From assembly GCA_004431415.1 (NCBI GenBank), contig QPMI01000205.1, positions 62,001 through 126,000 on the forward strand: DNA of 64,000 nt. The letters run 5' to 3'. The position numbers and the translations under genes are program-made. Origin of the DNA: Cyanophora paradoxa. Its lineage: Eukaryota > Glaucocystophyceae > Cyanophorales > Cyanophoraceae. Below the pieces are notes generated by a model, which was not told the origin of the DNA, did not search any database, and saw only the letters and a program-made list of their open reading frames with translations. Positions 12,025-24,700 of this stretch are shown here, piece by piece; position 1 is the stretch's first letter, and every line of letters starts with the position of its first letter.

Positions 12025-13873
12025 TCAGCGTTCTGACTGTGTGAACCCTCCACTGGGCGCAGCCGGGGTGGGGGCCGCGTCCGGGGCGGCCGCCGGCGCC
12101 ACAGGGGCGAGGACGGCGCGGAGAAAGGCGGTGACACGCTCCGTGTACTGCGCACCGACCCGTCAGAGGCAGAAGGGGGCGCACGGAAGGCCGCCCGGCC
12201 CGCCCGGCCCGGCGGCCCGCCCCGCCGGCCGCATGAGCACCTCCTCGCGGTGCTTCTCGTACCTGCCGCGCGCCCCAGGGCGTCCGTGAGCGCGAGCGCC
12301 TGCGCATGCGGCCGGGGCCCGGGGGGCCCGGGGGCGCGTGCGCACAGGGAGCAGTGTGTGGCGTCGGGGGCGATCCAGAGCTGCTTCGGCTCCGCCGCCC
12401 GCGCGAAGATGCGCGCGCTGTCCGTGTGCGGAACGATCTCGTCCGCCTGCCGCCGGCGCGGTCGTTGGCCGGGCGGGCGGGGTGGCCGTGGGCCGGGGGC
12501 TGGGGAGCGCACGGTGCCGTGCATGACGAGGAAGGGGCACGCGATGTCCGCCGCCGCGTCGATGGCCGCGCAGCTCCCCCGCTGCGCCCCGCGACGCCCC
12601 GTGAGGCGGGGCGGGCTGGCGGGGCTGGCGGGCGGGCGGGGCGGGCGGGGCGGGGCACCCGCCAGGGGCGAGGAGGGGCACGGCGCCGATGCGGAGGAGG
12701 AGGATGCGGGCGGCGAGGGCCCCAGCAGCAGCCGGAAGGCCGGCTTGTGCTGCCCCGCCCGCCCCGGGTCAGTCGCCGGCGCGGCCCGGACTCCGGGGTC
12801 ATGCTCAAGGCTCGCCTGGGGCATGTAGTTGTGGGCGAGGCGCTCGGCGTGGTGCAGCAGCAGCTCCTCGGGGCGCGCCGGCGCGTTCTCCGCGATCACC
12901 CCCGCCACCCGCACCGCCCCCGCCCCCGCGAGGGCGAGCCCCCGGGCGCCCCGCGGCAGCTCCCGCCCGAGGCAAGCCGGGGCGGCGGCGAGGCGGGCGG
13001 CGGCGGCGGCGGCGAGGATGGCGCTGGAGGCCCCGATGCTGGTGCCGGCGAGGACGACGCGCCCGCTCCCCCGCTCGCCCTGCGTGCGGCCGCGAGGCGG
13101 GGGCTCGGCGCGGGGGCTTGGCGCGGGCCCCGGGGGGCGCCGGGCTCCTGCACCTTCATGTAGCGGACGGCGGCGAGAACGTCCCAGCGCTCGCGGACGC
13201 CGTACGTGAAGCCGGCCCCCGAGCCCTCCGAGGCGCCGTGCTCCAGGAAGTCGAAGAGGAGCACCGCGCAGCCGGCGCCCCGGAAGAGGGGCAGGTGCCG
13301 CAGCCACGCCCGCCGGTCGCGGCCCCCGCCGTGCACGCAGATGACGGCGTCGGCCCCCGCGACGTGCCCGCCCTCGGCCGGCACCAGCCAGCCGCGCATC
13401 CGCCGCCCGTCGAAGGCCGCGAACTCGACCTCCTCGCTGCCGCCGCCCCGGCCCGGCCCCCTCAGCGGAGGCCCGCGGGCGCGACCAGAGAGAAAGGCCG
13501 GGCGCGCGCACTACGGAAGGCCGAAGTCGTATCCTGCCGCAATCGCGCGCCGTCAGCTCGGAATTCAGCACTCGCGATATCGATTGAAACAGGGGGGTGG
13601 CACCAGGGTCGTGGAAGACTGCGATAGGAGGGTAAATTCAAGGGATGGAACTTCGGAAAAGGGACGGTCCCCATGCACGAGCAGCAGGCGCGCAGGCGCA
13701 CCGCCGAACCAGTAGGGCGGAATCGAGTCGGGTTCCATCTCGAGGCGGGCGCGGTACCGGTACCAGGGCGGCCGCACCGCAATCTCAGACAGGAAGAAGG
13801 CGATCAAGACAAAGTAGTACAAGACGGAGGCCGCGACCTGCTCGCATCGAGCGCATCGGCGCCGGCTGATCAT
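12025..13873 (-). CDS. Membrane-anchored alpha/beta hydrolase
   Basis: The likely start is ATG at 13873 (MISRRRCARC). A hydrophobic segment VLYYFVLIAFFLSEIAV follows, so an N-terminal membrane anchor is probable. The catalytic fold begins near 13,440 with EEVEFAAFDGRRMRGWLVP and VICVHGGG. The nucleophile elbow is GTSIGA (about 13,030-13,050). The acid lies in DEIVPHTDS and the histidine in DATHCSL. The last exon ends YTERVTAFLRAVLAP and a Pro/Ala tail with TGA at 12027. The triad looks complete, so an active serine hydrolase is expected; the substrate is unknown. Some exon boundaries, and whether exon 1 begins further upstream, are unclear. Confidence 0.7.
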
Positions 13874-13937
13874 GCATCGGCCGCGGATGGCGCGCGCGAG
13901 GCGCCGGCGCCGGCTGGCATGCGCACAGGAACTCGAG

Positions 13938-14013
13938 GCTAGCGCACCACCGCAATGGCTACAAGCGTGGGAAGAGCTAGCGCACCACTGCAATGGCTAC
14001 AAGCGTGGGAAGT
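13938..14013. repeat. Tandem 38-bp duplication
   Basis: Two head-to-tail copies (13938-13975 and 13976-14013) differ at only two positions (a C/T change near the middle and the last base). Each starts GCTAGCGCACCAC. It lies upstream of the hydrolase start. Confidence 0.9.
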
Positions 14014-14617
14014 AGGAAGAGAATGAAGATCAAGGGGAGAAAAACCAGCGCCAGCATACTTCTGTCCGAGCTTGAGCGCGCGGGGTTGGATTATAAGATG
14101 ACGCACTTATGCCGATCGAGCGGGATAGTGGTCGATCGGGGCGGTCGAATGCGCTCCGTCGCCTCCCGCGACGCGTACGCCCGGGCCCGCTTCCTCGAGC
14201 TCGCTGCTGCAGCTGCATCGCCAGCGAGCGCAGCCGAACTCGTGGCGCCCGCTGCGTCGGCCGTTGCGGTGCCCTCCATCGGAAGCGCCTCGGAGGTGGT
14301 GCAAAGGCGCGCAGGTCTCCAGGGAGCGCTTGCTACTCGCAGAACGAAACAACGCCAAAGCACGAGGATCGGCTCACACGGAGCTCAATAAAGCATCAGC
14401 AGCGCTCAGATCGCGCGTTCGCGCCTGCGCCGGCAGAGCTCGTTGGGGGCTTTTATACCCGCTCTGCGGCAGTAACGAGGGAATTGTATTTCTCTGTACC
14501 CGGGCCGCCGTTTTACGGACCGCTTTGACCGCGCCGGCGAGGCTTAGCATTGAGTTAGCAAGCACCGGAGATCGTAGCTACGCCCCTGCGCGATAGCTGC
14601 AGGGCGGCCGTTCAAAC
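14014..14617. other. Divergent interval with two weak overlapping ORFs
   Basis: The plus strand has a 132-codon ORF (13993-14391). The minus strand has a 62-codon frame from an ATG at 14277, ending at 14091, with an Ala-rich start and a basic SRKRARAYASREATERI segment. Neither resembles a family I know, and they overlap, so at most one is real; the minus frame could be an upstream exon of the hydrolase. A GTACCCG near-match to the promoter motif is at 14496. Confidence 0.3.
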
Positions 14618-15685
14618 ATGGTGTCCGACGAGCCCGCGGACGAGGTCCCGCTGGATTTGCTCGCTCCCGCGTTCACAGCGCTTCGTACCAGCAGCGCGGA
14701 GGACGTCTTGAGCGAGTTCGAAGACCAGTTCGGCGAGGTCCCCGGCGGGCGCGCTGTGGTCGTTGCTTGCGTCCCTGTCGATGAAGAATCGATGAAGAAA
14801 GCGCTTCGCTATGCGGTAGGGCTCTTTGCGCGCTTTGAAAGCGCCTCCCAGTAACGGAGCCTGCAGGTGCTCTTTGAGAGCGAAGGCGATGAGCGGGAAA
14901 CCGGATTCAGCTTGACGGCGATCGAGGCACGATCAACCGAACTAATTGAGACACGGCAGACCCTGCAGGTGCCAGGATGATCGCTCCCGTCTCCGTGCAT
15001 GTCCCTTCTCCGACCAGCTGTGATCGTTTGGTCCCGCAGCGGACCAGCGAGGCTTTGAGTGAACTGTACAACGTCGTCGCTGATCTGCGGCAGCAGCTCG
15101 CGCGGGCAAAGTAAGCTGCAGGCCGCTCCGGTTGAGACGCCCCGCTCACGCCGGCCCAGGGACCAGTTGGCGCGGAGCGAGGCACAAAGGACCGAAGGAG
15201 TTCGGAGCGTGGAGAAGCTGAAGAAGGAGTTCGACGAGCTGCGCAAGGAGCTTCCGATGCTGTCGGGCGCGATGCCGCGTCCACCCCAGGCACCGCAGGC
15301 GAGCCGTCCAGGCGGCCGCCCGCCCTCGATACCCGGCCCCGCGCCGCCCCAAAGCCGGCCGCAGCCCTTTCGGGGCTCCGGGCCGGCCGCCGCGCCGCCA
15401 CCGGGACCACGAGGAGCCCCAGCAGCCTCAGGCAACGCCGTCCCTCGCCTCCACATCCCCGTCCAGCCCGCCGCCGCCCCCTCGCCCGCCCCAGAAGCCC
15501 CCAGCCGAGACGGCCAGCCCGCGGCCGCTGCGAATGGAGCGGGCGATAGCGCTGATCAACCAGTACCAGCCGCCGCCGACAGTGCCAGCGCCAAGAAGAA
15601 GAGGAGAAGGCGGAAGAAGAAGGCCCAGCCCGAGGGCGGCGCCCCCGGCGACGGGAGCGACGACGACGGGCCCGGCGGAGAATGA
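14618..15685 (+). CDS. Unknown coiled-coil protein with basic C-terminus
   Basis: ATG at 14618 starts MVSDEPADEVPLDLLAPAF. At least four exons join in frame: the first ends RYAV, the next carries VLFESEGDERETGFSLT, then RTSEALSELYNVVADLRQQL, then DQLARSEAQRTEGVRSVEKL. The middle is predicted coiled coil (EKLKKEFDELRKEL). The C-terminal third is low-complexity Pro/Ala and ends with a lysine/arginine cluster (KKKRRRRKKK) before an acidic/glycine tail. The cluster could act as a nuclear signal or RNA-binding patch; this is inference. I do not recognise the family. The length is about 250 residues. The stop is 190 bp from the stop of AspRS, in convergent orientation. Confidence 0.55.
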
Positions 15686-15875
15686 CGTTCGCCCTCTCTC
15701 CCTTTTCTTTCTTTCTTTCGCCCGTCGGAGCGCTGACGGCCCCTCGGCGCAGGACGCGTGACGCGCCCTCACCCCTTCCTTCCTTTCGCCTCCCCATCCC
15801 CCTCCGACCACCGTCACCAGTCTAGTCGCCACAAATTTCAAGCAGCGATCAGGACGCGAGGGGGCGGGGCGGGGC

Positions 15876-18477
15876 CTAGGGGAAGAGGCGCTGGGGGTCG
15901 CGGGGGAACATGGAGGTGTTGCGGATGTTGGGGAGGCCGAGGTAGAGCATCGTCACGCGCTCCAGGCCCACCCCCGCGCCCCCGTGCGGCGGCGCCCCGT
16001 ACTTGAACGCGTCGATGTACCCCTGCAGCGAGGGCACGCCTGCGCGCGCGGCGCGTGAGGCGGGGCGGGCGGGGCGGGCGGGGCGGGGCGGACTGATGCC
16101 CATCTCGGTGGCGCGCTGCTCGAGGAGGGCGGGGTCGTGCACGCGCTGCGCCCCCGACACGATCTCCTCCCCGCGCATGAACAGGTCGTACGAGTTCGAG
16201 TAGCGCTGCAGGGCCGCGAGGGTCACCGCACGGCCGGCCACGCGCGGCGGCAGGGGAGGGCGGACCTTGTCGTTGGGGTTGGGCATGGTGTAGAAGGGCC
16301 GCACGGCGAGCGGGTACTGCGCGGCGGCGCGTCGGCGGGGCGGGCGGGGGAGAGGGGCGGCGGGGCAGGGCGGGGCACCTGGTCCATCATGTAGAAGTCG
16401 GTGTCGTACTTCTCGCGCACCAGGGCCCCGAGCTTCTTCTCCTGCGCCGTGCTGCCCGCCCCGCGTCGGCGCGGCCGCCGGGGCGGGGCGCGGGGGGCGG
16501 GGGGCGGGGCGGGGGGCGGGCGGACTTGAGGTCGTCGTAGTCGCCGACCTCGACGCCGGCGTCGCGGAGCATCTTGATGCCCTCCGCGAAGGTGATGCGC
16601 AGCGAGGGCTTGCGGTACTTGAAGGGGGTGAAGGGGAACTGGGCGCGGACGGCGGCGAGCTCCTTGGCGCAGCGCTTCTCGAGGTTCTCGAAGATGTAGA
16701 CGAAGAGGCCGTCGAGCACGTCGAGCACCTCGTAGTAGTGCTCCTTGATCGCCATCTCCAGGTCCAGCCCGATGAACTCCGTCAGGTGTCGGTGCGTGTT
16801 CGAGTTCTCCGCCCGGAACACCGAGCCCACCTGCGCGGCCCCCGGCCCCGTGAGACGAGGCCGGCGCCGGCGCCGGGCGGGGCCAGGGGCCCGCCTCGAA
16901 GACGCGGTCGAGGTCGGCGGTGATGGCCATCTGCTTGTAGAGCTGCGGGCTCTGCGCCAGGCAGCACTCCCCTGCCGCCCCGTCCCGCCCCGCGTCGGCG
17001 GCAGCGAAAGGAGGGGAAAGGGAGGGAAAGGAAAGGGGCGGGCTCACGGTCAAAGTACTTGACCTTGAAGACGGCGGCGCCGCCCTCGCTGGCCCCCGGG
17101 ATGATCTTCGGGGTGTGGATCTGCCCGCCCCGCCGCGTCGGGGGCGCCGGGGCGGCGGGGCGGGGCGGGGGCGGGCGGGGGCGACCTCGACGAAGTCCTG
17201 GGAGAGGAGGAACTCGCGGAAGAAGGTGCCGACCGCCGACTGGATGCGGAAGATCGCCTGCTTCGCCGTCGTCTGCGCCCCCGCCCCGCCCCGTCAGTGC
17301 CGGCGGCCGGCGCGCGGCGCGGGGCTGGAGCGCGGCGCACGCGGAGGTCGATCACGCGGTTGTCGAGGCGGGTGTCCTGGTTCACGCGCACGAAGGGGTT
17401 GTTCTGCGTCGCCCCGTGAGGAGGCCGCCGGGCGGGCGGCGGGCGGGGGGCGGCGGGGCCGCACGGGGTCGGCGTCGGGCATGTCCTCGGGGCGGGAGGC
17501 GTCCTCGAGCTGGAAGGGCAGCACGGGCTGCGACTTGGAGACGGCGTAGAGCTTGCGGACCTGCACCTCCACCTCCTGCTTGCTGCAGCTCGCGATCTTC
17601 TCGCTCGCCGCCGTCACCGTCCCCTGCACGTCCACGATCGTCTCCTTCGGCAGCCTGCCCGCCCCGTTCGTCCGCCGCCGGCTCCGCGCGAGCTCCGCGG
17701 GCGGCCGGCACGCACCCCATCGCGTACTTCACGAACTCCTTCGACACGAAGTCGTTCACGGCGACGACCGCCTGCACGGTCGCTGTCTTCTGGCGCAGCA
17801 CGATGAAAGCGAGCTTGCCTGGCGCGCCGCGTGAGCGAGCAGCGCCGCCGGCGCGAGGGAACCCGCTCACCCTTGCCGCGGACATTGTGGAGCCGGGCGC
17901 GGATCCAGACGGGCGTCTCGGTGGGAACGAGGCTGTCAACATCCACGAAATTGCGCTTCGTCTGGGTCTGCGACGCGATGAGGTCGTAGTCGCCGAACGC
18001 CTCCTCGAAGTTCGAGGTCAGACTGATCTTCGCGATAGCATCGGCCGCCTGCGCCGTCATCGCGTCAGTCCAGCTGTTCAGAATGATGCGCGTACGTTGT
18101 GCAGCTAGCTTAGCCGCGCAGCGGTCAAAGGAGCTCATGCGCGTCGCTACGGCGGCGAGGTAGGCGTGCGAGACCGAGCGAGCGGCCATATATGCCGAGC
18201 TGTCCCAGCTATCTCGGCACGCTCGTGCTGACGCGCGGTCGGCCTCACCTCCTTCGCGGCGGAATCGGCGGCGGCGGCCTTCTTCGCCTCCTTGGCGGCC
18301 TTCTCGGCCTCCTTCGCCTTCTTCTTCTCCTCGCGCTGGCGCTTGATCTCCTCCTCCGTGAGCTCCGGCTTACGTCCCTGCAGCGCCCGATGTCAGCGCG
18401 GCCGGACGAGCGGAGCACGACTGCGTTGTTAGAAGGAGCGGCGTGCGCTATCGGCAGCGCACCGCCGCGTCCGCCAT
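15876..18477 (-). CDS. DARS1: Cytosolic aspartyl-tRNA synthetase
   Basis: The class IIb synthetase charges tRNA-Asp in the cytosol. The start at 18477 gives MADAA, spliced in phase to [20 protein letters not shown], a lysine-rich helical extension typical of eukaryotic AspRS. The OB-fold region reads [33 protein letters not shown] and then [14 protein letters not shown]. Catalytic motif 2 is [15 protein letters not shown] (about 16,775-16,820). The C-terminal motif 3 block is [14 protein letters not shown] and ends [13 protein letters not shown], as in human DARS1. [10 protein letters not shown] and [14 protein letters not shown] are also conserved. Many introns are short and C-rich on the sense strand. 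The gene starts 137 bp from POC1, the tightest divergent pair here. Two GTACCCC motifs lie 22 and 42 nt before the ATG. Confidence 0.95.
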
Positions 18478-18492
18478 GTCACGCTGTGGTCT

Positions 18493-18519
18493 GGGGTACA
18501 AGTGGCAGGAGTGGGGTAC
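18493..18519 (-). promoter_or_regulatory. Double GTACCCC motif in the AspRS/POC1 promoter
   Basis: The plus strand has GGGGTAC at 18493-18499 and again at 18513-18519, 20 bp apart, inside a 137-bp divergent interval. On the AspRS strand they read GTACCCC at 22 and 42 nt before the ATG; the second lies about 100 nt before the POC1 ATG. Confidence 0.55.
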
Positions 18520-18614
18520 GCCACTTTAAGGTTTGAGTTTGGCGGGCTCTCTCGGCTGTCTCGCTTCCCAGCCCTCCCAGCCCACGGCGACGGCCTCAGG
18601 AGGCACAACTGAAG

Positions 18615-20685
18615 ATGGCAGCAGATCCTAGCCTCGAGCGCACGTTCCGGGGCCACAAAGACAGCCTGACCGCCGTCGCGTTCGGCCCCGGCGCAAAGCA
18701 GCTCGTCTCCGCGTCTCTAGACACCCATGTCATGGTCTGGAACTTCAAGCCGCAGCTGCGGGCGTACAACTACGAGGGCCACAGGGTCCGCACGTTCGAA
18801 CTTGGTAGCCGCGCGGCCCGCTGACTTCGCGCGGGACAGGGGCCGGTGCAATGTGTAGCTTTCTCGCAGTCCGGCGCTCTGATAGCTTCTGGTTCTAAGG
18901 ACAAGACAGTCCGGCTCTGGCTCCCCACCGTGTGCGTCGGGCGCGGCTCCAGACTTTTCAAAGCCTGATCGCCAAGCGCAGCAAGGGCGAGTCATCGGTG
19001 ATCAAGGCACACACTGGGACGGTTCGGAGTGTCTGCTTCTCGCGGGACGGCGCCTGCCTGCTCACAGCATCGGACGACAAGACCGTCAAGGTCGGGCCCG
19101 CTTAGCAGTTGCCCCTCCGCGAGCTCTGAACTCTCGCGGCCCGCAGCTGTGGAGTGTGACCGACCAGAAGTTCCAGTTCACACTCGCGGGCCACAGCAAC
19201 TGGGTCCGCTCAGCGGTCTTCAGCCCGGACGCACGGCTGGCGGTGAGCGGCGGCGACGACAAGCTCGTCCGCCTGTGGGACCTGCGCTCCCGCGCCTGCG
19301 TGCAGGCCTTCTACGACCACAGCGGGTGCGTGGGCGCTTTCCCTTGGCGGGGCCGGCGCTGAGGGGCGGCGCGCAGGAGCGTGAACACGGTGCAGTTCCA
19401 CCCGGACGGGACGTGCGTGGCGGCGGGGAGCGCGGACCAGACGATCAAGGTGTGGGACGCGCGGACGTACAAGCTGCTGCAGCACTACGCGGCGCACGGG
19501 GACGCCGTCAACCAGATCGCGTTCCACCCCTCCGGCAACTTCCTCCTCTCCGCCTCCAGCGACACCACCGTCAAGGCGAGCCCCGCCGCCCGCCGCCGGC
19601 CGGGGGGCGCGCCGCACGCTCGCTCACCCTGGCGGCAGGTGTGGGACGTGCGGGAGGGCCACCTCTACTACACGCTGCACGGGCACGAGGGCGCCGCCAC
19701 CGCGTGCGCCTTCTCCGCCGAGGGCGACCGCTTCGCGACGGCCGGCTCCGACGGGCAGCTCATGGTCTGGCGCACCAACTTCGACCGCCACGCCGCCCCC
19801 GCCGACGAGAACCTCCCGCCGCGCCCCGCCAGCGCCGCCCCCGCCCGGCCCCGCTCCGCCGAGCGGCAGCGGCCGAGCACCGCCCCCGCGCGCCGCCTCG
19901 CCGAGGCGACGGGCCCCGCCTTCGCGCTCCCCACCCCCGCCCCCGCCTTCGCCCCGCCGCAACGGCCGCCTCCCGCCCGGCGACCTCCTCGCGGCCGGCG
20001 GCGCGCCACTCGGAGCCGGCCGCCCGCGCGCCCCGGCCGCCTTCGCGGCGGAGGCCCGCGCGCGGCACCGGAGCCTGCGCCGGGGGCCGGCGGGGAGACG
20101 GCGGAGGGGGCGCGGGGCGGGCCGACGGTGGTGGACGCGAGGGGGCGTGTGGTGGAGGTGCCGGTCATGGCGGCCGCGCTCCCCGACCAGGCAAGCGCGG
20201 CCCGCTCGCGGGGCGGCCCCGGCGGGGGGCGCCTGCTGAGGGCGGGGCGGGCAGGTGGCGAGCGCGCTCGACCAGGTGGCCTCGCAGCTGCACCTCATGT
20301 CGAGGACCCTGGAAATGTTTGAGGCAGGCGCCCCCCGCCTCGCACCCCGCCCCGCGCCCCGCCCCGCCTCATGCGCCTCGGGCAGGAGCGGATCACGGCG
20401 AACGAGGAGAAGGTGAGCCGCATCGAGGACACGATGGCCGGTGCGCCGCCCCGGCCCTTCTCGTCCCGCGCCGCGCCGGCCGCGCCGACGCGGGGCGGGG
20501 CAGCGCTGGTGCGCTCCCTCTCGGCGACGGCGGCGATCCAGCGGGAGGCCATCGTGGAGCTGAGCTCCCGGGCGCCGTACAGCCCGTCGCGCCCCGACGC
20601 GCCCTTCAGCCCCTCCCGCGCCCCCGCCGACCAGCAGCAGCAGCAGCAGCAGCCTCACGACGCCGAGGACGAGGCCGAGCCCTGA
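18615..20685 (+). CDS. POC1: POC1 centriolar WD40 protein
   Basis: POC1 is a conserved centriole and basal-body protein needed for triplet stability. The start reads [20 protein letters not shown], followed by [23 protein letters not shown], closely matching POC1A/B. Further WD40 blades include [47 protein letters not shown] and [17 protein letters not shown], giving about seven blades up to about 19,790. A long Pro/Ala/Arg linker follows. The C-terminal coiled coil typical of the family begins [20 protein letters not shown] and continues [21 protein letters not shown] run of eight glutamines lies near 20,632-20,655. The stop is at 20683. Its presence implies that the organism builds centrioles and flagella. 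Confidence 0.93.
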
Positions 20686-21748
20686 GCCCGTGCCCGTCCC
20701 CGGGGGGCGCGCCCCGCCCCCTCTTTCTTTCCCGCTCTCCGTCCCTTCCGCCCCCTCCTCCGTAGGCCTCGTGTGCAGGTTCACCCCTCTTCCACGTTTG
20801 AATTGCAATTCGTGCTTCGCGCCAGCTCCACGGCTTCACTGCAGCTGCGGCCTGCCAGAGCCAGGCTTCGCGGCTTGGACTCCCTCCGGTAGTTCTGAGC
20901 CACATGATCATGAAAAGATTATCGCCTTCAGATAGGCCTGAACATTGCCTGATCACAGCTGCCGCAGTGCAGTGGCACTGTGGCATGCGCAGGGTCGACG
21001 TCCGACGGTCATGACTCAGTGACTCATGATCAGCGGGGGGGGCGGGGCCCGGGGCCCGGGGGTTGCTTGAGCCCCTGAGGGCCCGGGGCCCGGGGGTTGC
21101 TGACTCAAGAGCCCCGGGGGGCACGGTGTGATCATGAGGCGCCGGCCGGGCATCATGGCATCCGACTCGGTGGCCCGGCGGCGAGGTTCATGATCGGATC
21201 AAGCCTTGAAGGCTTTCATTTGCAATTCAATGATTGACACTGTCACACCGTCAATGTGACATTGCCAACTTGGCAAGTTGAAGCCTCAGCGGCCTAGGCC
21301 TGAAGTTTGAATTCATCCCCGGGCCCACCGTGACCTCCCCCCGCTGGGCCCGGGGCCTCCGGCCCCGCCCGGGCCCGGCTCGACGCTGCATTTGCAAGCT
21401 GCCAGTCGCCTGTGTGTCACGAGTACCGATCAATGAGCCGCCGAGGTCATGATCCGATGATCCGGCCCTCAGCGTGAAGGTTGCCAAACTGTGGCACGGG
21501 CTGCGAAGCCTCGAAGGCTGCTGAAGCATACTGATATTGAAGAGAAGAGAAGCCAGTTACAAAAGCAAACACACACACGGCTGCGACTGGACTGCTGCTG
21601 GGCTCATGATCAGGGGCCGTCTACAGCCCAACGTCTTTGAATTTGAAGGCTGGGGCCGGTGGCCCCCGTCTGGCTCCTAGACTGATTTGAAACACGTAAA
21701 ATAAGAGTTGAAAAGCGGTGGCGGGCGCGGCGTGCTGGCGCGGGCCGG
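20686..21748. other. Repeat-bearing convergent spacer
   Basis: This is a kilobase between the POC1 and NNT stops with no supported gene. It is AT-richer than flanking coding DNA, with GGGCCC/CCCGGG blocks near 21,045-21,115. It holds a cluster of TCATGATC/TGATCATGA palindromes (about 20903, 21024, 21129, 21188, 21447, 21604) and a short CA run near 21,570. Confidence 0.6.
21045..21101. repeat. Two copies of a GC-rich 23-bp unit
   Basis: GGGCCCGGGGCCCGGG followed by GGTTGCT occurs at 21045-21067 and again at 21079-21101 (period 34). Each copy is internally palindromic. Confidence 0.85.
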
Positions 21749-24700
21749 TTACGCGGTGCCGTAGCCGCTGGAGGCGGCCTTGGCGTAGAGGCCGTCGACG
21801 ACCTTCTTGGCGTCGCCGAAGAGCATGCGGGTGTTGCCCTTGTAGAAGAGCGGGTTGTCGACGCCGGCGTAGCCCGTGGCCATCGAGCGCTTCATGACGA
21901 TGCAGGTCTTGGCGTGCCAGACCTTGAGCACGGGCATGCCGGCGATGGGCGAGCCCGGGTCCTCCTCCGCGGCGGGGTTCACGATGTCGTTCGCGCCGAT
22001 GACGAGCGCCACGTCCGTGCTCTCGAAGTCGTCGTTGATCTCGTCCATCTCCTGCACGATGTCGTACGGCACGTTCGCCTCCGCGAGGAGCACGTTCATG
22101 TGGCCCGGCAGGCGCCCGGCGACGGGGTGGATGGCGAAGCGGACGTCGACCTTGCGCTCCCGGAGGAGCTTGACGAGCTGCGAGAGCGAGTGCTGCGCCT
22201 GGGCGACGGCCATGCCGTAACCGGGGACGATGATCGCCGACTTGGCGTCCTTGAGGAGGGCCACCGTCTCGTCGATCGACGTGCTCTTCACCTCCCCCGT
22301 GGGGGCGGCGGCGGCGGTGCCGGCCTCCACGCCGAAGCCGCCGGCGATGACGGAGACGAAGGAGCGGTTCATGGCCTTGCACATGATGTAGGAGAGGATG
22401 GCGCCGGACGAGCCGACGAGGGCGCCCGTGACGATGAGGAGGTCGTTGCCGAAGATGAAGCCGTCGGCGGCGGTGGCCCAGCCGGAGTAGCTGTTGAGCA
22501 TGGAGACGACGACGGGCATGTCGGCGCCGCCGATGGCCATCACGAGGTGCACGCCGAGGACGCCGGCGAGGACGGCGACGACGATGAGGTGCCAGAGGGC
22601 GGTGGCGCCGGGGCTGACGGTCACGTAGTAGCCGAGGACGAACGAGGCGACGATGATGACGAGGTTGCCGAAGTGGCGGGCGGGGAGGACGAGCGGGGCG
22701 CCCGAGATGGAGCCCTGGAGCTTGCCGAAGGCGATCACCGAGCCGGTGAAGGTGACGGCACCGATCAGCACGCCCAGCTGCGGGGCCCGCCGCGTCAGGC
22801 GGGGCGGGGGGCCGGCGGGGCGGGGCGGGGCGGGGCGGGGCGGGCGGACGAAGATGGCGCCCTTGTGGATGATCTCGTCGGCGCCGGTCATGCCGGGCTC
22901 GGGGGAGATGTAGGAGCCGATGGAGACGAGGACGGCGGCCATGCCGACGAACGAGTGGAAGCCGGCGACGAGCTGCGGCAGCTGCACCATCTCCACCTTC
23001 GCAGCGACGAACGCCCCGAAGATCGCCCCGGGGATGATCGACAGCGCGAAGATCGCTGCGCGTGCGCGCGCCGGTGAGGGGCCGTTTCGGGGAGGGGCGG
23101 GGCGGGGCGGGGCGGACGGAGGTTGGCGGTGTGGACGACGGCGGTGGCGGCGACGGCGATGGCCATGCCGATCATGCCGAAGAGGTTGCCCCGGGACGAC
23201 GTCTCCTGGTTGGCGAGCCCCGAGAGCGAGAGGATGAAGAGCGCGGCCGCGACGACGCAGGCCGTGATCGCCAGGCGCTCGGCGCGCGAGAACTGGTCCT
23301 CCGTGCGGAAGAGCACGCCCAGGCCGACCTGCGCCGCGATGAAGACGACGGCGGGGATGACGAAGCTGACGATCTGCTTGTACGAGTGGCTCTCGCCCGC
23401 CCCCTCGCGCTTGAACATGCCGAGCATGCGCTTGGTGATGAGGAAGCCACCGGCGATGTTCACGGTCGCGATGAGGATCGAGATGCCGCCGAGGACGGTC
23501 GGGATGGACTCGAGCTTCTCCTGCAGGCCGACCATCCCGCCCACGACGATGATGCCCGAGATGGCGTTCGTCACGGCCATCAGCGGCGAGTGCAGCGACG
23601 GCGTCACGTTCCAGATGACTGCGCCCCGGCCGCCCCTCAGCGGCGCCGATGCGGGGCGGGGGCGGGGCGTGGCGGGGGCGCGGACCCTGGTAGCCGATGA
23701 AGCAGGCGAGGATGAAGACGGTGAAGTGGGAGATGAACTGGCCGGGCGCGAAGACGCCGACGGCGATGAAGAAGAGCGCCGCCGCGAAGACCGACGTCGC
23801 CGACGTGTCAGCGGGCGCGCCGCCGCCGCCGCCGCCGTGGCCGTGCCCGTGCCCACCGCTCTTCTTCTTCTCCTCCCGCTTCACCAGCGGCGTCGACTCC
23901 GCCGGCTTAGGCCTGCGCCCCGCGTCGGCCCGCGGTGCCGCGGCGGCGGGGCGGGGCGGGGCGGGGCGGACGCGGCGGGTGCGGCGGCGGCGGGCTTGGG
24001 GGCGGCGGGGGCGGCGCCCGGGGCGGGTGCGGCCTTCTTCGGGGGCGGCCACATGAGCTGGCCGTCCTGCCAGACGAGCATGCCGCGGACGATCTCGTCG
24101 TCGTGGTCAAAGCGCAGGTTGCCGTCCTTGAAGAGCAGCTTCACGAGGTTGCAGATGTTCAGGGAGTAGAACTGCGACGCCTGGATCGCGTAGCGCGACG
24201 GCAGGTCCGTGTACCCCAGGATCGTCACCCCCTTGTGCTCCACCGCCTTGTCCTTCACCGTCAGCTCGCAGTTGCCTGCCGCCGCGTGAGCCGCCTCCGC
24301 GCGGGGCGCGGGGCGGGGCGGGGCGGGGCGGGGGCGGACCGCCCATCTCGGCAGCGAGGTCGATGACGACCGAGCCGGGCTTCATGTTCTCCACGCACTG
24401 CTTGGAGATGAGCTTGGGGGCCGCCACGCCCGGCACCAGCGCCCTGCGCGCCGCCCCTCAGCGAGGCCCCCGGCGGGGGCGGGGGCGGGGGCGGGGGCGG
24501 GGGCGGGGCGGGCGGACGTTGTGATGATGACGTCCATCTCGAGCGCCTCCTTCTCGAACAGGCGCCGCTCCGCCTCGAGGAAGGCGTCCGACATCTGCTT
24601 CGCGTACCCGCCGTCGCCTGCCCGCCCGCCCCCGCGTCAGTCGGGGCGCGTCGCGTCGGCAGCGGGGCCTCGGGGGGCGGGGGGCGCACCGCGGCCCTCC

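Noticed and set aside
13993-14391. 132-codon plus-strand ORF as a real gene
   Set aside because: It begins inside a 38-bp tandem duplication, has no recognisable domain and is overlapped by an equally plausible minus-strand frame.
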